The notes under the pieces are model-generated. The model searched no databases and was not told the origin of the DNA. It was given only the letters and a program-made list of their open reading frames with translations. Shown here in pieces: positions 13,501 to 22,300 of a stretch of DNA of 64,000 nt (within the stretch, counting starts at the first letter, position 1; each line of letters opens with the position of its first letter). Source of the DNA: Pisaster brevispinus. Taxonomy: Eukaryota > Echinodermata > Asteroidea > Forcipulatida > Asteriidae. The DNA is taken from assembly GCA_023634235.1 (NCBI GenBank), contig JAMKCF010000007.1, forward strand, positions 14,638,592-14,702,591, in the 5' to 3' direction. The position numbers and the translations under genes are program-made.

Positions 13501-15295
13501 TTGAGACGGCTGAGAAGCTTCCATGTCAGTCAGACACTTCTGTTGAGGTTCTACCGAGCGGTGATTGAGAGTGTTTTGACACAGTCAATGATCGCTTGGT
13601 GGGGCAATGCAACAGCCAATGATCGGAAGCGTATCAGCCAGATCGTTCGCACTGCAAGTAAAATCATTGGATGCCAACTCCCATCACTTGATGAACTTTA
13701 TCTCTCTCGAGTAAAAAAACGAGCCCTCTCTATTGTAGATGACAAGTTTCACCCGGCACATGATCTCTTTCAGCCCATGCGGTCAAAGAACCGATATCGT
13801 TCAATCAAATTTGGCTCTAATCGTACGTTGCAAAGTTTTTATCCCACAGCTGTTCGTATTCTTAATGACAGATTTTAATCAAATGTCTACTTTCTGATCT
13901 TAATTCATAACGTGCTGCTTTTATCTTTTGTATTTCGCCTGTATATTGTAATTTTTCATAAATGTTTATAGATTTCGATGTATTTTTGTATATTATGGTA
14001 ACTTTTTAGTGTGTAATTTAGTATAAACGCATTTCACTGTATAATTATATTTTACATGTGACAATAAAACATTAATAATAATAATGCAAGGGGACACACA
14101 AAAATTGGTGTGTGACGTATAAAATGTACTAGTTTTGCTTTTAAGTAATTCCTGATTGGGCAGACTGAAAAGCAGTGGTATATTATACAGTAGATTCTGA
14201 TGAAAGAGTCATAAAATCTTGATACACCGCAATTTGTTTCCTTTTTATTGTTCACAGCGGCGTTTCGTGGCTGAGCGGTTTGGTGCATGGGACTCAAGTC
14301 ATGGTGGTTAAATGTCACCAGGGTGTGGGTTTGAATCCCGGTCATGACCTTTGTGTTCTCGAGCAAGACACTTAACAACTATTGTATCTCTTCACCCATG
14401 GGTAAAATGGGTACCTGTGAGGGCAGAGATTGTTCATCTGGTTTAGCTTGGTGCGTGTATGTTTGAAGGCTGTTTACTCGCAAGGGAGCTGACATGGTTT
14501 AAGGAATGAAATAAATAGCCCGGTTACATTTAAGCGCGATGAGCGTCACTGTGTGACAGATTTGAGCTCTATTAAGAAGCCACTATTATTATTATAACTG
14601 GACTTTCAAATGTGATAGAATTCCATGTTAATTCATCAATGCTAAACAAGCAAATGAAAACTAAATGTGTTCCTGTACCTACAATCCTGACCATATCTCG
14701 TTGGGCCCCCGACCCCCCTTGCTCAATGTTGGCTCTCATTGTACAGTCTGCGCTCCAGCTGGGGTTAACAACATTGAGCCGGGGAACCAAGGAGGGTATG
14801 TATTTTGTCCCGTGGCCCACGCATTTTGGCCAGGATTGTAGCTTCTTCCTTTGTAAAAAAAAAAAGTGTCAAAAGTGTGGTCTGTTTTTGCCCCATCACC
14901 TTGTCTCGCCAGACTTAGCTGTGTAGACACTCCAGTAATATCCCTGCCTGTCGTTGAGCAGCGGTCCAGCAAACTCAATGTATAAGTAGTATTTACTCCC
15001 GACGTCTAGCATGGCGTCCAGCTCAATCACCAGCACTTCATTCATCTTGTACAGCCAGGGTTCTTTCTTAAAGCTGGGCACCATCCCTCCGCCTTCTCGC
15101 ATGAGTGTGGTGGCCCCATGGGTGATGTTCAACTTCTTGCTGTGCAGGATGATGACGTCGGTCTTCTCAAAACACTCGACGAGGATGCGGACGGAGCCGT
15201 TGAAGTTGAAGTTTGTCAGATCGGTTCTGACCTTCAGGTCGTACGAGATGGGCAGGACGGTATTCGGAATGCGGATATTCTCCCAGGGATCACTG
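1467..15295 (-). CDS. M1 zinc aminopeptidase, second module (B), 12 exons, C-terminal end missing
   Basis: Exons in transcript order are 15295-14900, 13070-12794, 11995-11869, 11672-11518, 10395-10282, 7511-7311, 6350-6285, 5716-5514, 5082-4988, 4636-4500, 2712-2509 and 1540-1467. All junctions are GT-AG with consistent phases and give about 683 residues. The order is that of an M1 peptidase: N-terminal beta domain (FPCFDEP-type motif in exon 2), catalytic domain with GGMEN and HEVSH (exon 4) and the zinc-binding Glu in WLNEG (exon 5), then a TYNKG motif with the expected transition-state Tyr (exon 6), the beta-sandwich linker, and the start of the helical ERAP1_C-like domain. All catalytic residues are present. 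The family removes N-terminal amino acids from peptides, usually as a membrane ectoenzyme. The remaining helical exons must lie left of position 1. It is probably spliced to module A upstream, giving a tandem enzyme. Confidence 0.88.
1596..1815 (+). mobile_element. tRNA-derived SINE (family A)
   Basis: A tRNA-Leu/Ser-like head (A-box-like 'tggtcgagagg', long variable arm, B-box-like 'gggttccaatccc') is followed by the conserved body 'cacttgtgtc.gtgagcaagaca'. Related copies lie at 6531, 14262, 19497 and 32551. Not a functional tRNA. Confidence 0.65.
1816..2508. other. Intron, nothing recognised
   Basis: Intronic sequence between exons B12 and B11 to the left of exon B11. Short open frames here have no recognisable similarity and no conserved counterpart in the paralogous module. 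Confidence 0.4.
2509..2712 (-). CDS. Aminopeptidase exon B11
   Basis: 68 codons, phase 0 at both ends, starting [17 protein letters not shown] and containing EREYVPW, the start of the helical C-terminal domain. Acceptor ...tgctgtag, donor GTAGGA. Exon A9 (19796-19999) has the identical length of 204 bp and closely similar sequence. Confidence 0.9.
3400..3475 (-). repeat. Short interspersed repeat with 'AAGCGCTATATAAGAAC' and (ATT)n tail
   Basis: On the minus strand it reads 'GTGATAAAGCGCTATATAAGA' and then an ATT-rich tail. The same block occurs in plus orientation at 7118-7170. This is typical of a SINE 3' end. Confidence 0.55.
3928..4468. repeat. 45-bp minisatellite, about 12 units
   Basis: The unit is built around 'cagggtatagtgcacagtcg' followed by 'actaaagtcaccattggggctcaag', 45 bp, with a few units shortened or carrying a GAT insertion. 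It lies in the intron between exons B10 and B11 and ends about 30 bp from the B10 donor. Because 45 is a multiple of three it stays open on both strands for 140-160 codons. Those frames are by-products of the repeat and not evidence of a gene. Confidence 0.93.
4500..4636 (-). CDS. Aminopeptidase exon B10
   Basis: Encodes [18 protein letters not shown] and then [14 protein letters not shown], the beta-sandwich strand typical of M1 enzymes (FYRVNYD). Starts in phase 1 and ends in phase 0; acceptor ...ctgtcag, donor GTACGT. The paralogous exon A8 is 6 bp shorter. Confidence 0.9.
4637..4987. other. Intron B9-B10
   Basis: Short intron of about 350 bp. It contains a C-run/A-run tract at about 4805-4822 and an AAT-rich microsatellite near 4824-4840. 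No gene. Confidence 0.6.
4988..5082 (-). CDS. Aminopeptidase exon B9
   Basis: 95 bp (phase 2 to phase 1) encoding [20 protein letters not shown] and a tail with KWLHPED. The W-x-IPLTYTT motif is characteristic of the domain-III linker of M1 peptidases. Acceptor ...tttccag, donor GTGAGT. Exon A7 has the same length and phase. Confidence 0.9.
5514..5716 (-). CDS. Aminopeptidase exon B8
   Basis: 203 bp, phase 0 to 2, encoding the [17 protein letters not shown] region (the TW..Q.G.P.+.V hallmark) and SQKRFLTDP. Acceptor ...ctttcag, donor GTGAGT. The same length as paralogous exon A6. Confidence 0.92.
5717..6284. other. Intron B7-B8
   Basis: 568 bp, no gene. It contains three loosely repeated 'ctccacaagg/ctccacatgg' blocks between 5925 and 6045, possibly an old tandem repeat. 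Confidence 0.45.
6285..6350 (-). CDS. Aminopeptidase exon B7
   Basis: 22 codons ([20 protein letters not shown] and two more), phase 0 at both ends; acceptor ...ttctgcag, donor GTGAGA. It matches the 66-bp exon A5. The YGNA...DLW motif is the usual M1 sequence before the linker. Confidence 0.9.
6531..6745 (+). mobile_element. tRNA-derived SINE (family A), degraded
   Basis: Carries the body block 'cacttgtgtcctgaagcatg...gagctagacacttaaacc', then 'tgttgtgtaacgcatgttaaataacccagtacact', which aligns with the copy at 32551-32860. The tRNA head is poorly preserved. Confidence 0.55.
7105..7170 (+). repeat. SINE 3' end with (ATT)n tail
   Basis: 'gtgataaagcgctatataag' followed by 'aaaacagtattattattatt'. 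The inverted counterpart is at 3400-3475. Confidence 0.55.
7311..7511 (-). CDS. Aminopeptidase exon B6
   Basis: 67 codons, phase 0 at both ends, running from [13 protein letters not shown] through TSRPVVAK to [20 protein letters not shown]. It contains the Tyr of the Y.KG motif that stabilises the reaction intermediate in M1 enzymes. Its length (201 bp) is exactly the sum of exons A3 (135) and A4 (66), so module A has an extra intron between the K and G codons. Confidence 0.92.
7590..7800. mobile_element. Foldback (long-hairpin) MITE, copy 1
   Basis: The left half ('aaggcaggcctgtggct...gaactctca') and the right half ('tgagagttca...aggcctgcttcgatcatgatg') are inverted copies of about 90 bp with a short centre rich in gcgcgc-type sequence. 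A related copy is at 21535-21722. Non-coding. Confidence 0.7.
7801..9880. repeat. Intronic block of diverged internal repeats ending in a hairpin
   Basis: The motif 'ttccggtttgaaccg.aagt..aggtcaaatggggtcacac' recurs near 8375, 8805, 8950 and 9505. A second motif, 'aatgacgtcatc.atgacatca' followed by 'gtaagtttcaagt', recurs at 9235-9335 and 9655-9755. The block ends with a perfect inverted repeat GTTCGGC-tgtag-GCCGAAC at about 9841. It looks like one or more old mobile elements with internal sub-repeats. No open frame of note. Confidence 0.55.
9915..9950. repeat. Hairpin 'ggtgttctgggcggattgcc' with inverted arm
   Basis: An imperfect palindrome (GGTGTTC.GGGC / GCCCGAACACC), similar in sequence to the hairpin ending at about 9863. 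Probably the end of a repeat element. Confidence 0.45.
10054..10190 (-). pseudogene. LINE reverse-transcriptase C-terminal fragment
   Basis: Reads [20 protein letters not shown] and then [10 protein letters not shown] before a stop. The R-AF-AAP-WN-LP-I....FK-LK-LF pattern is the familiar C-terminal end of many animal non-LTR reverse transcriptases. Only the last 40 or so residues remain (5' truncated). It is inserted in the intron just past exon B5 and, by chance, in the same open frame. Confidence 0.75.
10282..10395 (-). CDS. Aminopeptidase exon B5 (zinc ligand Glu)
   Basis: 38 codons, phase 0: [20 protein letters not shown] and then [13 protein letters not shown] supplies the third zinc ligand (Glu). 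Acceptor ...catgcag, donor GTAACA. Same length as A2. Confidence 0.93.
10396..11517. other. Intron B4-B5 with an old internal duplication
   Basis: 1.1 kb without a gene. Segments at about 10698-10835 and 10897-11012 are similar (both run 'aacatgca...ttaattc/t...agtataaaa...gtaac.gcaagaaaata.cag'), so an old tandem duplication of roughly 200 bp is present. Confidence 0.5.
11518..11672 (-). CDS. Aminopeptidase exon B4 (GGMEN, HEXXH)
   Basis: 155 bp, phase 1 to 0. Encodes [20 protein letters not shown] and ends THEVSHQ. GGMEN is a variant of the substrate-anchoring GAMEN box, and HEVSH provides two zinc ligands and the catalytic Glu. Acceptor ...atactcag, donor GTGAGT. Exon A1 has identical length and phase. 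Confidence 0.95.
11869..11995 (-). CDS. Aminopeptidase exon B3
   Basis: 127 bp, phase 0 to 1: [20 protein letters not shown] then [20 protein letters not shown], the start of the catalytic domain. Acceptor ...acttcag, donor GTAGGT. No counterpart was found for module A. Confidence 0.92.
12000..12495. other. Intron B2-B3, nothing recognised
   Basis: About 500 bp of AT-rich sequence with an ATT-type microsatellite around 12340-12385. No gene. Confidence 0.45.
12498..12775. mobile_element. MITE-like element abutting exon B2
   Basis: The left end ('cccagttcagagaggcgcat') and the inverted right end ('ctggttcagacacgctctag') are related over about 45 bp and both continue into 'agagtcgc'. A solitary end of the same family is at about 46890-46945 ('gactctagagcgcctgtctg'). 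The right end lies about 20 bp from the donor of exon B2. Confidence 0.5.
12794..13070 (-). CDS. Aminopeptidase exon B2
   Basis: 277 bp, phase 2 to 0: [20 protein letters not shown] and then [16 protein letters not shown]. The DAR+AFPCFDEP box is diagnostic of the N-terminal domain of M1 aminopeptidases. Acceptor ...aaaatag, donor GTAAGT. The upstream frame is read into the intron in a simple ORF search, but the splice phase from B1 (AG|G = Arg) fixes this start. Confidence 0.94.
13250..13400 (+). mobile_element. tRNA-derived SINE (family B)
   Basis: The head has a clear A box (TAGCTCAGTTGGTAGAGCG) and B box (GGTTCGAGCC). It is followed by the family body 'ttctttgttcaacccaaaaa' and 'ttaccctgtcagtttccctt'. 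The acceptor, anticodon and T stems do not pair, so it is not a functional tRNA. Confidence 0.75.
13471..14085 (+). pseudogene. LINE 3' end: RT C-terminal ORF plus 3' UTR
   Basis: Open from about 13471 to the stop at 13878 and reading [20 protein letters not shown], ...WWGNAT, ...[17 protein letters not shown], ...RYRSIKF, ...FYPTAVRIL. This is the conserved C-terminal tail of a CR1/L2/Rex-like non-LTR retrotransposon. After the stop come about 190 bp of 3' UTR ending in (AAT)n at 14072-14085. 5' truncated, as is usual for LINE copies. It lies in intron B1-B2 on the strand opposite the host gene. Confidence 0.85.
14262..14595 (+). mobile_element. tRNA-Leu-derived SINE (family A), nearly complete
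   Basis: The head reads 'cgtggctgagcggtttggtg', then 'gactcaagtc' (anticodon-loop-like CAA), a long variable arm, and the B box 'gggtttgaatccc'. Then come the body 'gagcaagacacttaac' and a TAT/ATT tail at about 14583. The CAA anticodon arm points to tRNA-Leu as source. Confidence 0.75.
14900..15295 (-). CDS. Aminopeptidase exon B1 (start of second module)
   Basis: 396 bp encoding [20 protein letters not shown], the N-terminal beta domain, and ending [14 protein letters not shown]. The N-terminal [13 protein letters not shown] motif marks the beginning of an M1 unit. No signal peptide or membrane anchor precedes it in the exon. It starts at an acceptor (...aatgcag) in the phase that exactly continues exon A15 (16248-16387). 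Donor GTGATG, phase 2. Confidence 0.92.
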
Positions 15296-15536
15296 CTGCA
15301 TTGGTAACAAATATAGAGAGATGGATAAACTGTCTAAAGTTATATTTTGCTAAGTGAATAGCATCAAAGAATGGCCAGGGTGCAATGTCCCTGAGCTGAA
15401 AGTGGCAGTACCAGTAAAGTGGGTTAGTGTGGGAGGAAGGGGGGGGGAGGGTCGTGAAGCCTGGTCAGAACTATTCGTCGCCCAGCCCCCAAGATGAGAA
15501 TGAAGACAAAACGAACTCCAACTAGAGCTACTCTGG

Positions 15537-15640
15537 TTGGAGTACTGTTGTCACGTTTGGGTCGGAGCTTCTGCCAGTCATTTGTCTTTGTTAGATAGAG
15601 TGCAGAAACATATTGATATTCTTGATAGTGAGGGGTTGGG
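15537..15640 (+). pseudogene. LINE reverse-transcriptase fragment
   Basis: Reads LEYCCHVWVGASASHLSLLD followed by RVQK, the '+EYC-HVW....-LLDRVQ+' block of LINE reverse transcriptases. About 35 residues remain, truncated on both sides. Sits in the intron between exons A15 and B1. Confidence 0.7.
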
Positions 15641-15749
15641 ACAAATATCTGCATCCCATATCCGACTCGGCCTTCAGCCTTACTGGATATGGGATGCAGA
15701 AGCGCTATTTTTTCAGTATTCCACTCATGCTTATGTGATAACTATATTG

Positions 15750-16165
15750 TTTTGGGTTGAATGAAGAAAAGTTGACAAGAGTCAGATTCAAACCAAACAA
15801 CCTCCTGATTAACATAATGGTGCTCAATCAACTGAGCTATCCAGCCCTATGTTGGCGGCCTCCCTATTTTGTCAATTTTTTTGTTCAGGGGTGCCAGTCA
15901 GAAGCCATTCAACCGTTAATTGCCTTGTAGCCAGGGATCGGTACAACCTGGGAAGCGGCAGTCCGGGGCTCACCTTAAGGGGATACAACTTTTTATATCA
16001 AATATCAAAGTAATAAGCCACAAGGGAAACTGACTGGGTAAATTTTAAATAATTTGCGGTTGAAAAAACATAAATAAATTGCTAGAGCAGGAGTTGAACC
16101 AAAGGCCTACGGAGTAGCATGCCGGCACTCCACAAACTAAGCTATCTAGCCCTATGTTGGCGATC
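15750..16165 (-). mobile_element. Two tandem SINE family B copies
   Basis: On the minus strand two tRNA-like heads (GATAGCTCAGTTGATTGAGC from about 15840, and TAGATAGCTTAGTTTGTGGA from about 16152) each lie next to family-B body sequence ('ccacaagggaaactgac' at 16018). Both are followed by 'tatgttggcg' plus a 'ctccctatt/ctccatat' block. They fill most of the A15-B1 intron. Confidence 0.65.
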
Positions 16166-16247
16166 TCCATATCTACGCCACTACTGGACCCAAGTTCACA
16201 AGGATGAATCGTTCAAAAGGTGAAATACCGAAAAGTTTGATACTTAC

Positions 16248-16387
16248 ACAGCTGCCTGGAGCCATTGATCAACATTGTCATAGTTCTGTTCAATCCATCG
16301 GATGTTGCCCTTGACCACTGCAACGGCTTCAGTAAACGCTCTCGCCCCAGTGCCTTGATCGGGATTATCCGCCATGAACCTCTCCAA
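16248..16387 (-). CDS. Aminopeptidase exon A15 (end of first module)
   Basis: 140 bp starting [20 protein letters not shown] and ending [10 protein letters not shown], the last helices of the ERAP1_C-like domain. Acceptor ...tttgcag. The 3' end reads GCAGCTGT|GTAAGT: a consensus donor in phase 2, with an in-frame TAA inside the donor. Spliced to 15295 it gives ...[13 protein letters not shown]. Confidence 0.9.
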
Positions 16388-19300
16388 CTGCAAAAGCAGA
16401 AGACAGATATTTGTGGCTATACCATGGAACTTAACCACTCTATAATGAATGATGTGTATAAGCATTACGAGAAAGCTCCTTTAAAGAAAGAGGCTAGAAT
16501 AAAACATCCTTTTCATCTGACATCTAACACCTGTTACATCCACGTAATTCCTTTTCCAAACAGTGGACTTAATTAAATCATGCCCCAGGTAGATTAGCTG
16601 CTCATCTATTAAGTTTAATGACCCAAATAATTCAATGTAAACACACACACTGGTGAAAAGGGTGTTTAGTTTGCAAGTTTCTGTGACAAAACTTGGAAAA
16701 ATTTTTAATGGAGCTTTCCCGTAATGACGCCAAACTTTTCCAAACTAGCTTACGGTGAACGTTTATAAACGCCTAAAACAAATTTGGAGCATCATTTTTC
16801 TTTCGTTGTGGACAATCCATCGTGTAGTGTGCTTATCAGACATACACCTCCCGTGCAACACTTCCCTTCCCACTGACAAAGAGGAACAAAGGGCACTGGA
16901 ATACATGCTCAACATCTCCCTTTGGGGGGGGGGAGGTTATTGTGTAATACCTGATTGCAGACCTTTGTCCATTTGTTATACACATACAAAGGAGGATTCC
17001 AAGAATGGAAAGGCTGCCACCATTGTTTGTCGTTGTATTCGGCTCAATGGGCTGAAGTCCAACATACAATGGCAGACTATTGGCCGCAGCTGTATTACAA
17101 CCGAGGTTTTGCGATGCACAGTTACTTTCTCGAAAGAGAACAAAAAGAGAGTGACCAGATACTGCTTAAAACTTTTCTGCTAAACAAACAACGAGCAGGA
17201 TACCAGCCACTTGAGGTACATGTGGAATGGTATTTTGGCTGTTAACCCAATTCTGGTAGACAAAACTTTATTGTGCTTAGCTCCTTTTTGAGCTTAAGCA
17301 GCTCTATGAAAACATTAGGCCATGAGCACAGGTTATTTTCAAATGATTTAACTTTTCTGTATGGAATGTACATTACAATAGGCTGATTTTAAATACACAT
17401 TCTAAATCTTCGATAATCTACCAAAAAACTCATATTTTGGGTTGACTTCCGAGAAAGTTTATGTCCGATTAATTTTAACAATACACACATCAGGACAATC
17501 TTACCGACTCCAGCTCAAAGGGTGTATTAAAGTAAGATGTTATTCCTCTGATGATGTTATCAAGAGGGAAAACAGTCTCGCCATACCTGCAGAGAAGAAT
17601 GACAGAAGTTTTAAAAATTCAGAGTAATTTACTAAAAGTTCGGCGTGATTTTAAAAGCTTATATCGACGTTCAATCTAGAAATCCAAAAAAAAACTTTGT
17701 TGGCTTGGCATTATAAACTTCTGGATGATCTTTGTGAAAGATTTCTCTCCATCAGTGTATATCAAGCAGCGTCGCTACCAGCAAACCTACCCTGCTCTGA
17801 AGAAATCCCAATTGGCCCTGAAGAAGTCCCAAGCTAGAGGGAGCCCTACGGGGTTACCAGCGACGGCCGTTATGACGTCCGCTGCATCCTGAGCTCGGAT
17901 GATGCTTGTGTCAAGGATGTAACTCAGATACCTGATTGAAAAACAAAAACAACTTCCGAGTCACAACGGAGTTTCAAATCTAGCTTAGTAGAATTATGGT
18001 GGAATATGGGCCCAACTTCATAGAGCTGCTTAAGCACAAAAAGTCAAATAACATCTAGCCAGCAAAACCAGTGAGCTTGCCATTTCACACGTCCGTCATA
18101 TTTTTTTACCAGTCAATAATTTAAAATGAAATAGGGATGCTTTTCAACCCTGAACTCGCCAGCTGGACCACTTGGAGAAAATTTTGACTGGTCCTCGCAT
18201 GTTTAACTTAACGCTGGGAGGTACGTCTACAGACTGAAGACTCGCATTCTCTGGTTGTAGATTTTGTTACCGTTTTGATCCTTACGTGTTAAGTATCCAT
18301 GGTTTCTTACTGCATGCCATGGCCGATAGCAGCCTGGATGTGACAGACGATGGAGTGTTAGGGTTTCTGAAGACGTCAAACGCAAAGTTCCACTCGTCCT
18401 GTCCACCTGCCGCGATGGCTGAGCAGTACACTATAGCTTGCATGTCTGGATGCACACTAGAGTGGAAGAACAAGAACAAATAATTAAAAACAGATCGGTG
18501 AACAACCAAAAAAATCATAACTTCCTTAAAGGATTTGTTTAATTTCTGCTTTAAATATGGTAGGCTGGTTTGCAATTTAGTACATAAATTTTCCATTAAC
18601 CACTTCACGTCAATACTCTACAAAAACCTTGGGGCTTCTTGAGTAATCATTTTCCTTTAAAAATATTGTTGCATTAATGACCCCCTGACCTGATAAAGGA
18701 AAGACAATAAAGGTTCCCATAATTAGCACAGGGGTATTTGATGTTGCCGTGTGAAAAAATACGAGTGAGCACTTAGCGTGATTCGCAGAACCTCGGCCGG
18801 TCTGCAATGGTATGCTAGAATCTCAGAATGCTCAGACTTACCTCCCATTGAGCCGAATACAATGCTACACAAAGGGAACAGCCTGTTCATTCTTGTATGC
18901 CACATTTGAACAAGATTGCATTGGCATAGGGCATGTCTTTAGTGCATCGAGGAACAATTTGCCCTTTCAGAAAAGTAAAACCATGTCTCTCATAGAAATA
19001 CAGTCCGATGGAAACAAGAGAATCGCTATCCAACTGCTTGTCAATGGTGAATTTTGTTAATGTGTTAATGACGTGATACTTACAGAATCTCGTCTTGATT
19101 CATCATCCACAGTGAGTAGAAAATGACAGACATCTCGATGCAATCCTTGTTCCCATAGCGACAGGCCATACTGACCACACCTCCACGACTCATCCTGAGG
19201 ACGGTTCAAATTAAGTCTTTTTAGTTCTGAGATTTTTGTGTATAGAACTTTAAAAGAAGATTTGAATTTGATTTCTTAGACAAAAATATAGTCTACGTTT

Positions 19301-22300
19301 GAGTTTTTTTTTCTCGTTTCCGATACCTGCCTAGACTTGCACAGTCTCTTACCAACCTTGTCAGATGATCCCCGGTGTTTTCCCATCCAACATACTCATA
19401 CATTGGAGTAACCTGGCCCCTCATATATTTCTGAAATGAATAACAGAATTGGAATGAAATGAGATATACTGATCAGTTTCAATGCAGAACTACAGAGGTG
19501 TGGTGGCTGACTGGTCTTAGGGTCGTCGACTCCAGTTTAGTAATTTACAAAATGTGAGTCCGAACCCTGGTCAGTCACGACACTTGTGTCTTTGAGCAAG
19601 GGACTTGATCACGCATCGATGTACGGGTTAAAACCATGATCCTAAACCTCAATGCAAATTAAACCTCTACTAAAACATACTAAAACTTCATCTCTCTGAA
19701 TTAGGATTAGGCAAGCTTGGGGAAGTTTATTTAACATTAGACTTTCTTGAAGAGTTAAAAGCGAAGAGTTGACGGATTGTTGCAATTTGTCTGACCTGGA
19801 AGTTGCTAAATGCCCCCTTCCGTTGCAAGTTCTTCTCGGTGTAACTCAGGGCGCTGTCTGCTGCATGCCAGGGCACGTAGTCTCTCTCCTCCTTCAGGTA
19901 AGTGGTCATGTCAAAGGCTCTACTGTGACTGATCTCAGAGGCTTCGGCCAAGCTGAAGGCATCACTGATCAGGGCTGCTCGACTAGCTGTGGATATTGCC
20001 TTCAAAAGAATGGAGAAAAAATATATATATTAACCACAAGGGAAGTTCACTCGGTCGCAGAGGCGCTGGGATGGGGTGACATGTATGCAGGCTGATTGGA
20101 CAATTTCCCATGACCTCATAAGCCCTGGTCACCTCTTCCTGTTAATGAAAGGTTCGACCTCCAGCAATAATCATGCAGCTCTGTGGTGTAAATCCATTGG
20201 AAATGTTTATTCTTTATCTCGAGCAATTGTACTAAAACTAGAGTACGATCGCCGCAACGTTAACAACTTACCAGACTAATTCTTCTTACAACTTTTTTAA
20301 AAGGGCAATTGTGCTTACCAGACAAAGGTTACCATCCAAAATGCCGCTTCATATGTAACATTTTTGACTGGTGTCATGCTACTTTTTGCTTTGTAGCAGA
20401 AAGTTGTTCAGCAATATTCTCTACTAAAGTAGGTTTATGAAATTGGACCGTTTAAAGTTCTGCATCCGAAAGTTACACTTTCAAATCGACGGACAGATCC
20501 ACGCTCCTAGTAACAAGCGCCCTTTGTATACGTGTCAGAAATTAACCTGCCTTGGTTTTGCATTTGACCTTTAACCTTTTATATGTCCACATACAGAAAG
20601 GCAACGTCCTCAGCTTTCAGATGATACCAAAATTATAATAGGGGGGTTCCAAATAATGTGCTGCCAGATGTGTAAAATGACGCAACTTTCCACCAAAACC
20701 GCGGACACCGATCGCGCAAACCACCAACAAAACGTACACAAAACACTTTTTTTTTCATCTTTATTGGTCAAAATAAACATTCAATCTTACAAATTATGAA
20801 AGTGTGGATATCAACGATGTCAAAAAAGGGATAATAAAAAAATCACACCAACGAAAAATTTATCACCCTTTCAACATTGACGAGCCCATTACGTGAAAAG
20901 GCATAGCGCGACTTACGGGCCTTTTTTGCAGAGCGGGTCACATATGTGCCGGACCTCTACCAACTGAGCTATATCTAGCCCAAATGTTGGCAGTATCCCT
21001 ATTTTGTGGATATCTTTGTTTTGGGGGTGCCAGTCTGAAACAATTCAGCCTGTAACTGCCATATAGCCAGGGATCACATTCAAGTGAGAATGAGGTGGGA
21101 AATGAAGAAAAAACTGCTGGCAACAGTCACAAAGAGACAACTAGAATTGAGGTGGGGGAGTTGTTTTGGACTCTCACCTTGTGATTTGATTCCAGCTGAA
21201 CTTTGATCAACCCCCAATTCCGATCATCGTAGTTGACTCTGTAGATTCCTCTCTGATCGATGTTCAGAAGCAACCAATCAGAGCTGCTCCCAGGTGTCTC
21301 CAGGGTAACTGTTCGAAAGGGTTTTAAGGCAGTTTTGTAAAATAATTTCAAAGCATACACACATAAATTCTGATTGTTCATCAAGTTAAGCTACAAGGTG
21401 CGTTGCCTAGTTTTGATAGATTTGACCCAAAAATATTGATTTTGATGTAGCTATTTATCTGGATTGGAGAGTTACAATATGTAAGCTTTCATTTGAGATA
21501 TTGCATGGAAAAATTAAGTGGTAGTTGAAGGTGCTGTGCCGTCATGAACAAGGCAGGCCTGTGGCTATACATGGACATACGAACTCTCACCAAGTTACTG
21601 AACGCTTGCGCCCTCACTTCGTTTCATACCAATGGAGAGCGCCCCCGAGCGCAGTAATTGCGTGAGAGTTCATACTTCCATATACAACCCCAGACCTGCT
21701 TTGACCATTCGACTCGCCTTTAATTAAGAAATAGAAAATGAGTTTTTGTTAGGATCCCAACATTAGATGCCATCATATCATGTGACCATCAAAACATGCA
21801 TTATTCATAAGGAAAGGCTGTTGATCAAGTATACATCAATGGGTCTCATAATTCATAAACTTCAAGACTTGTGTGACAAAATTGGGTGGACCGTCACAAG
21901 TCTAATCTGCCCTTAGTCTTGCAGGTTCTTGAACTTGTAGTCCAGAAGTAGGGTGGAGGAGATTGCAGTGTAAGTGGCAGGTCTCAGTGACCAATCCGGC
22001 GCGAGCAGCTGCCGAGAGCGTGCTCCTGGCATGGATACAGGCAGGCATTGTCCGATCATTGGTGGCTGGATGATGCCTGGGTATGTCCAAGCCGAGTGCT
22101 GCAGCGTGGTTTGTCCGGGCGTGCCCGCCCGGCCTGGCAGAGTGATTTTAGCAAGCCAAGAAGACAGACGTGTTTTAAGAGGTCCCTGCGAAAGACGTAA
22201 AGCTTTGGTGGGTGCAGATAAGATAGTACGAACACCGGGTGAGTGTGGTTGCCGTTGCTGTTCAGCCGGATGCACATTGCTGCCTCCGACCTACTTCCAA

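Noticed and set aside
15011..15357. Plus-strand frames of 98 and 79 codons
   Set aside because: Antisense shadows of aminopeptidase exon B1.
16240..16250. TAA after ...QWLQAAV as the stop codon of a separate upstream gene
   Set aside because: Not fully excluded, but the TAA lies inside a consensus GTAAGT donor and the phase matches exon B1, so splicing is preferred.
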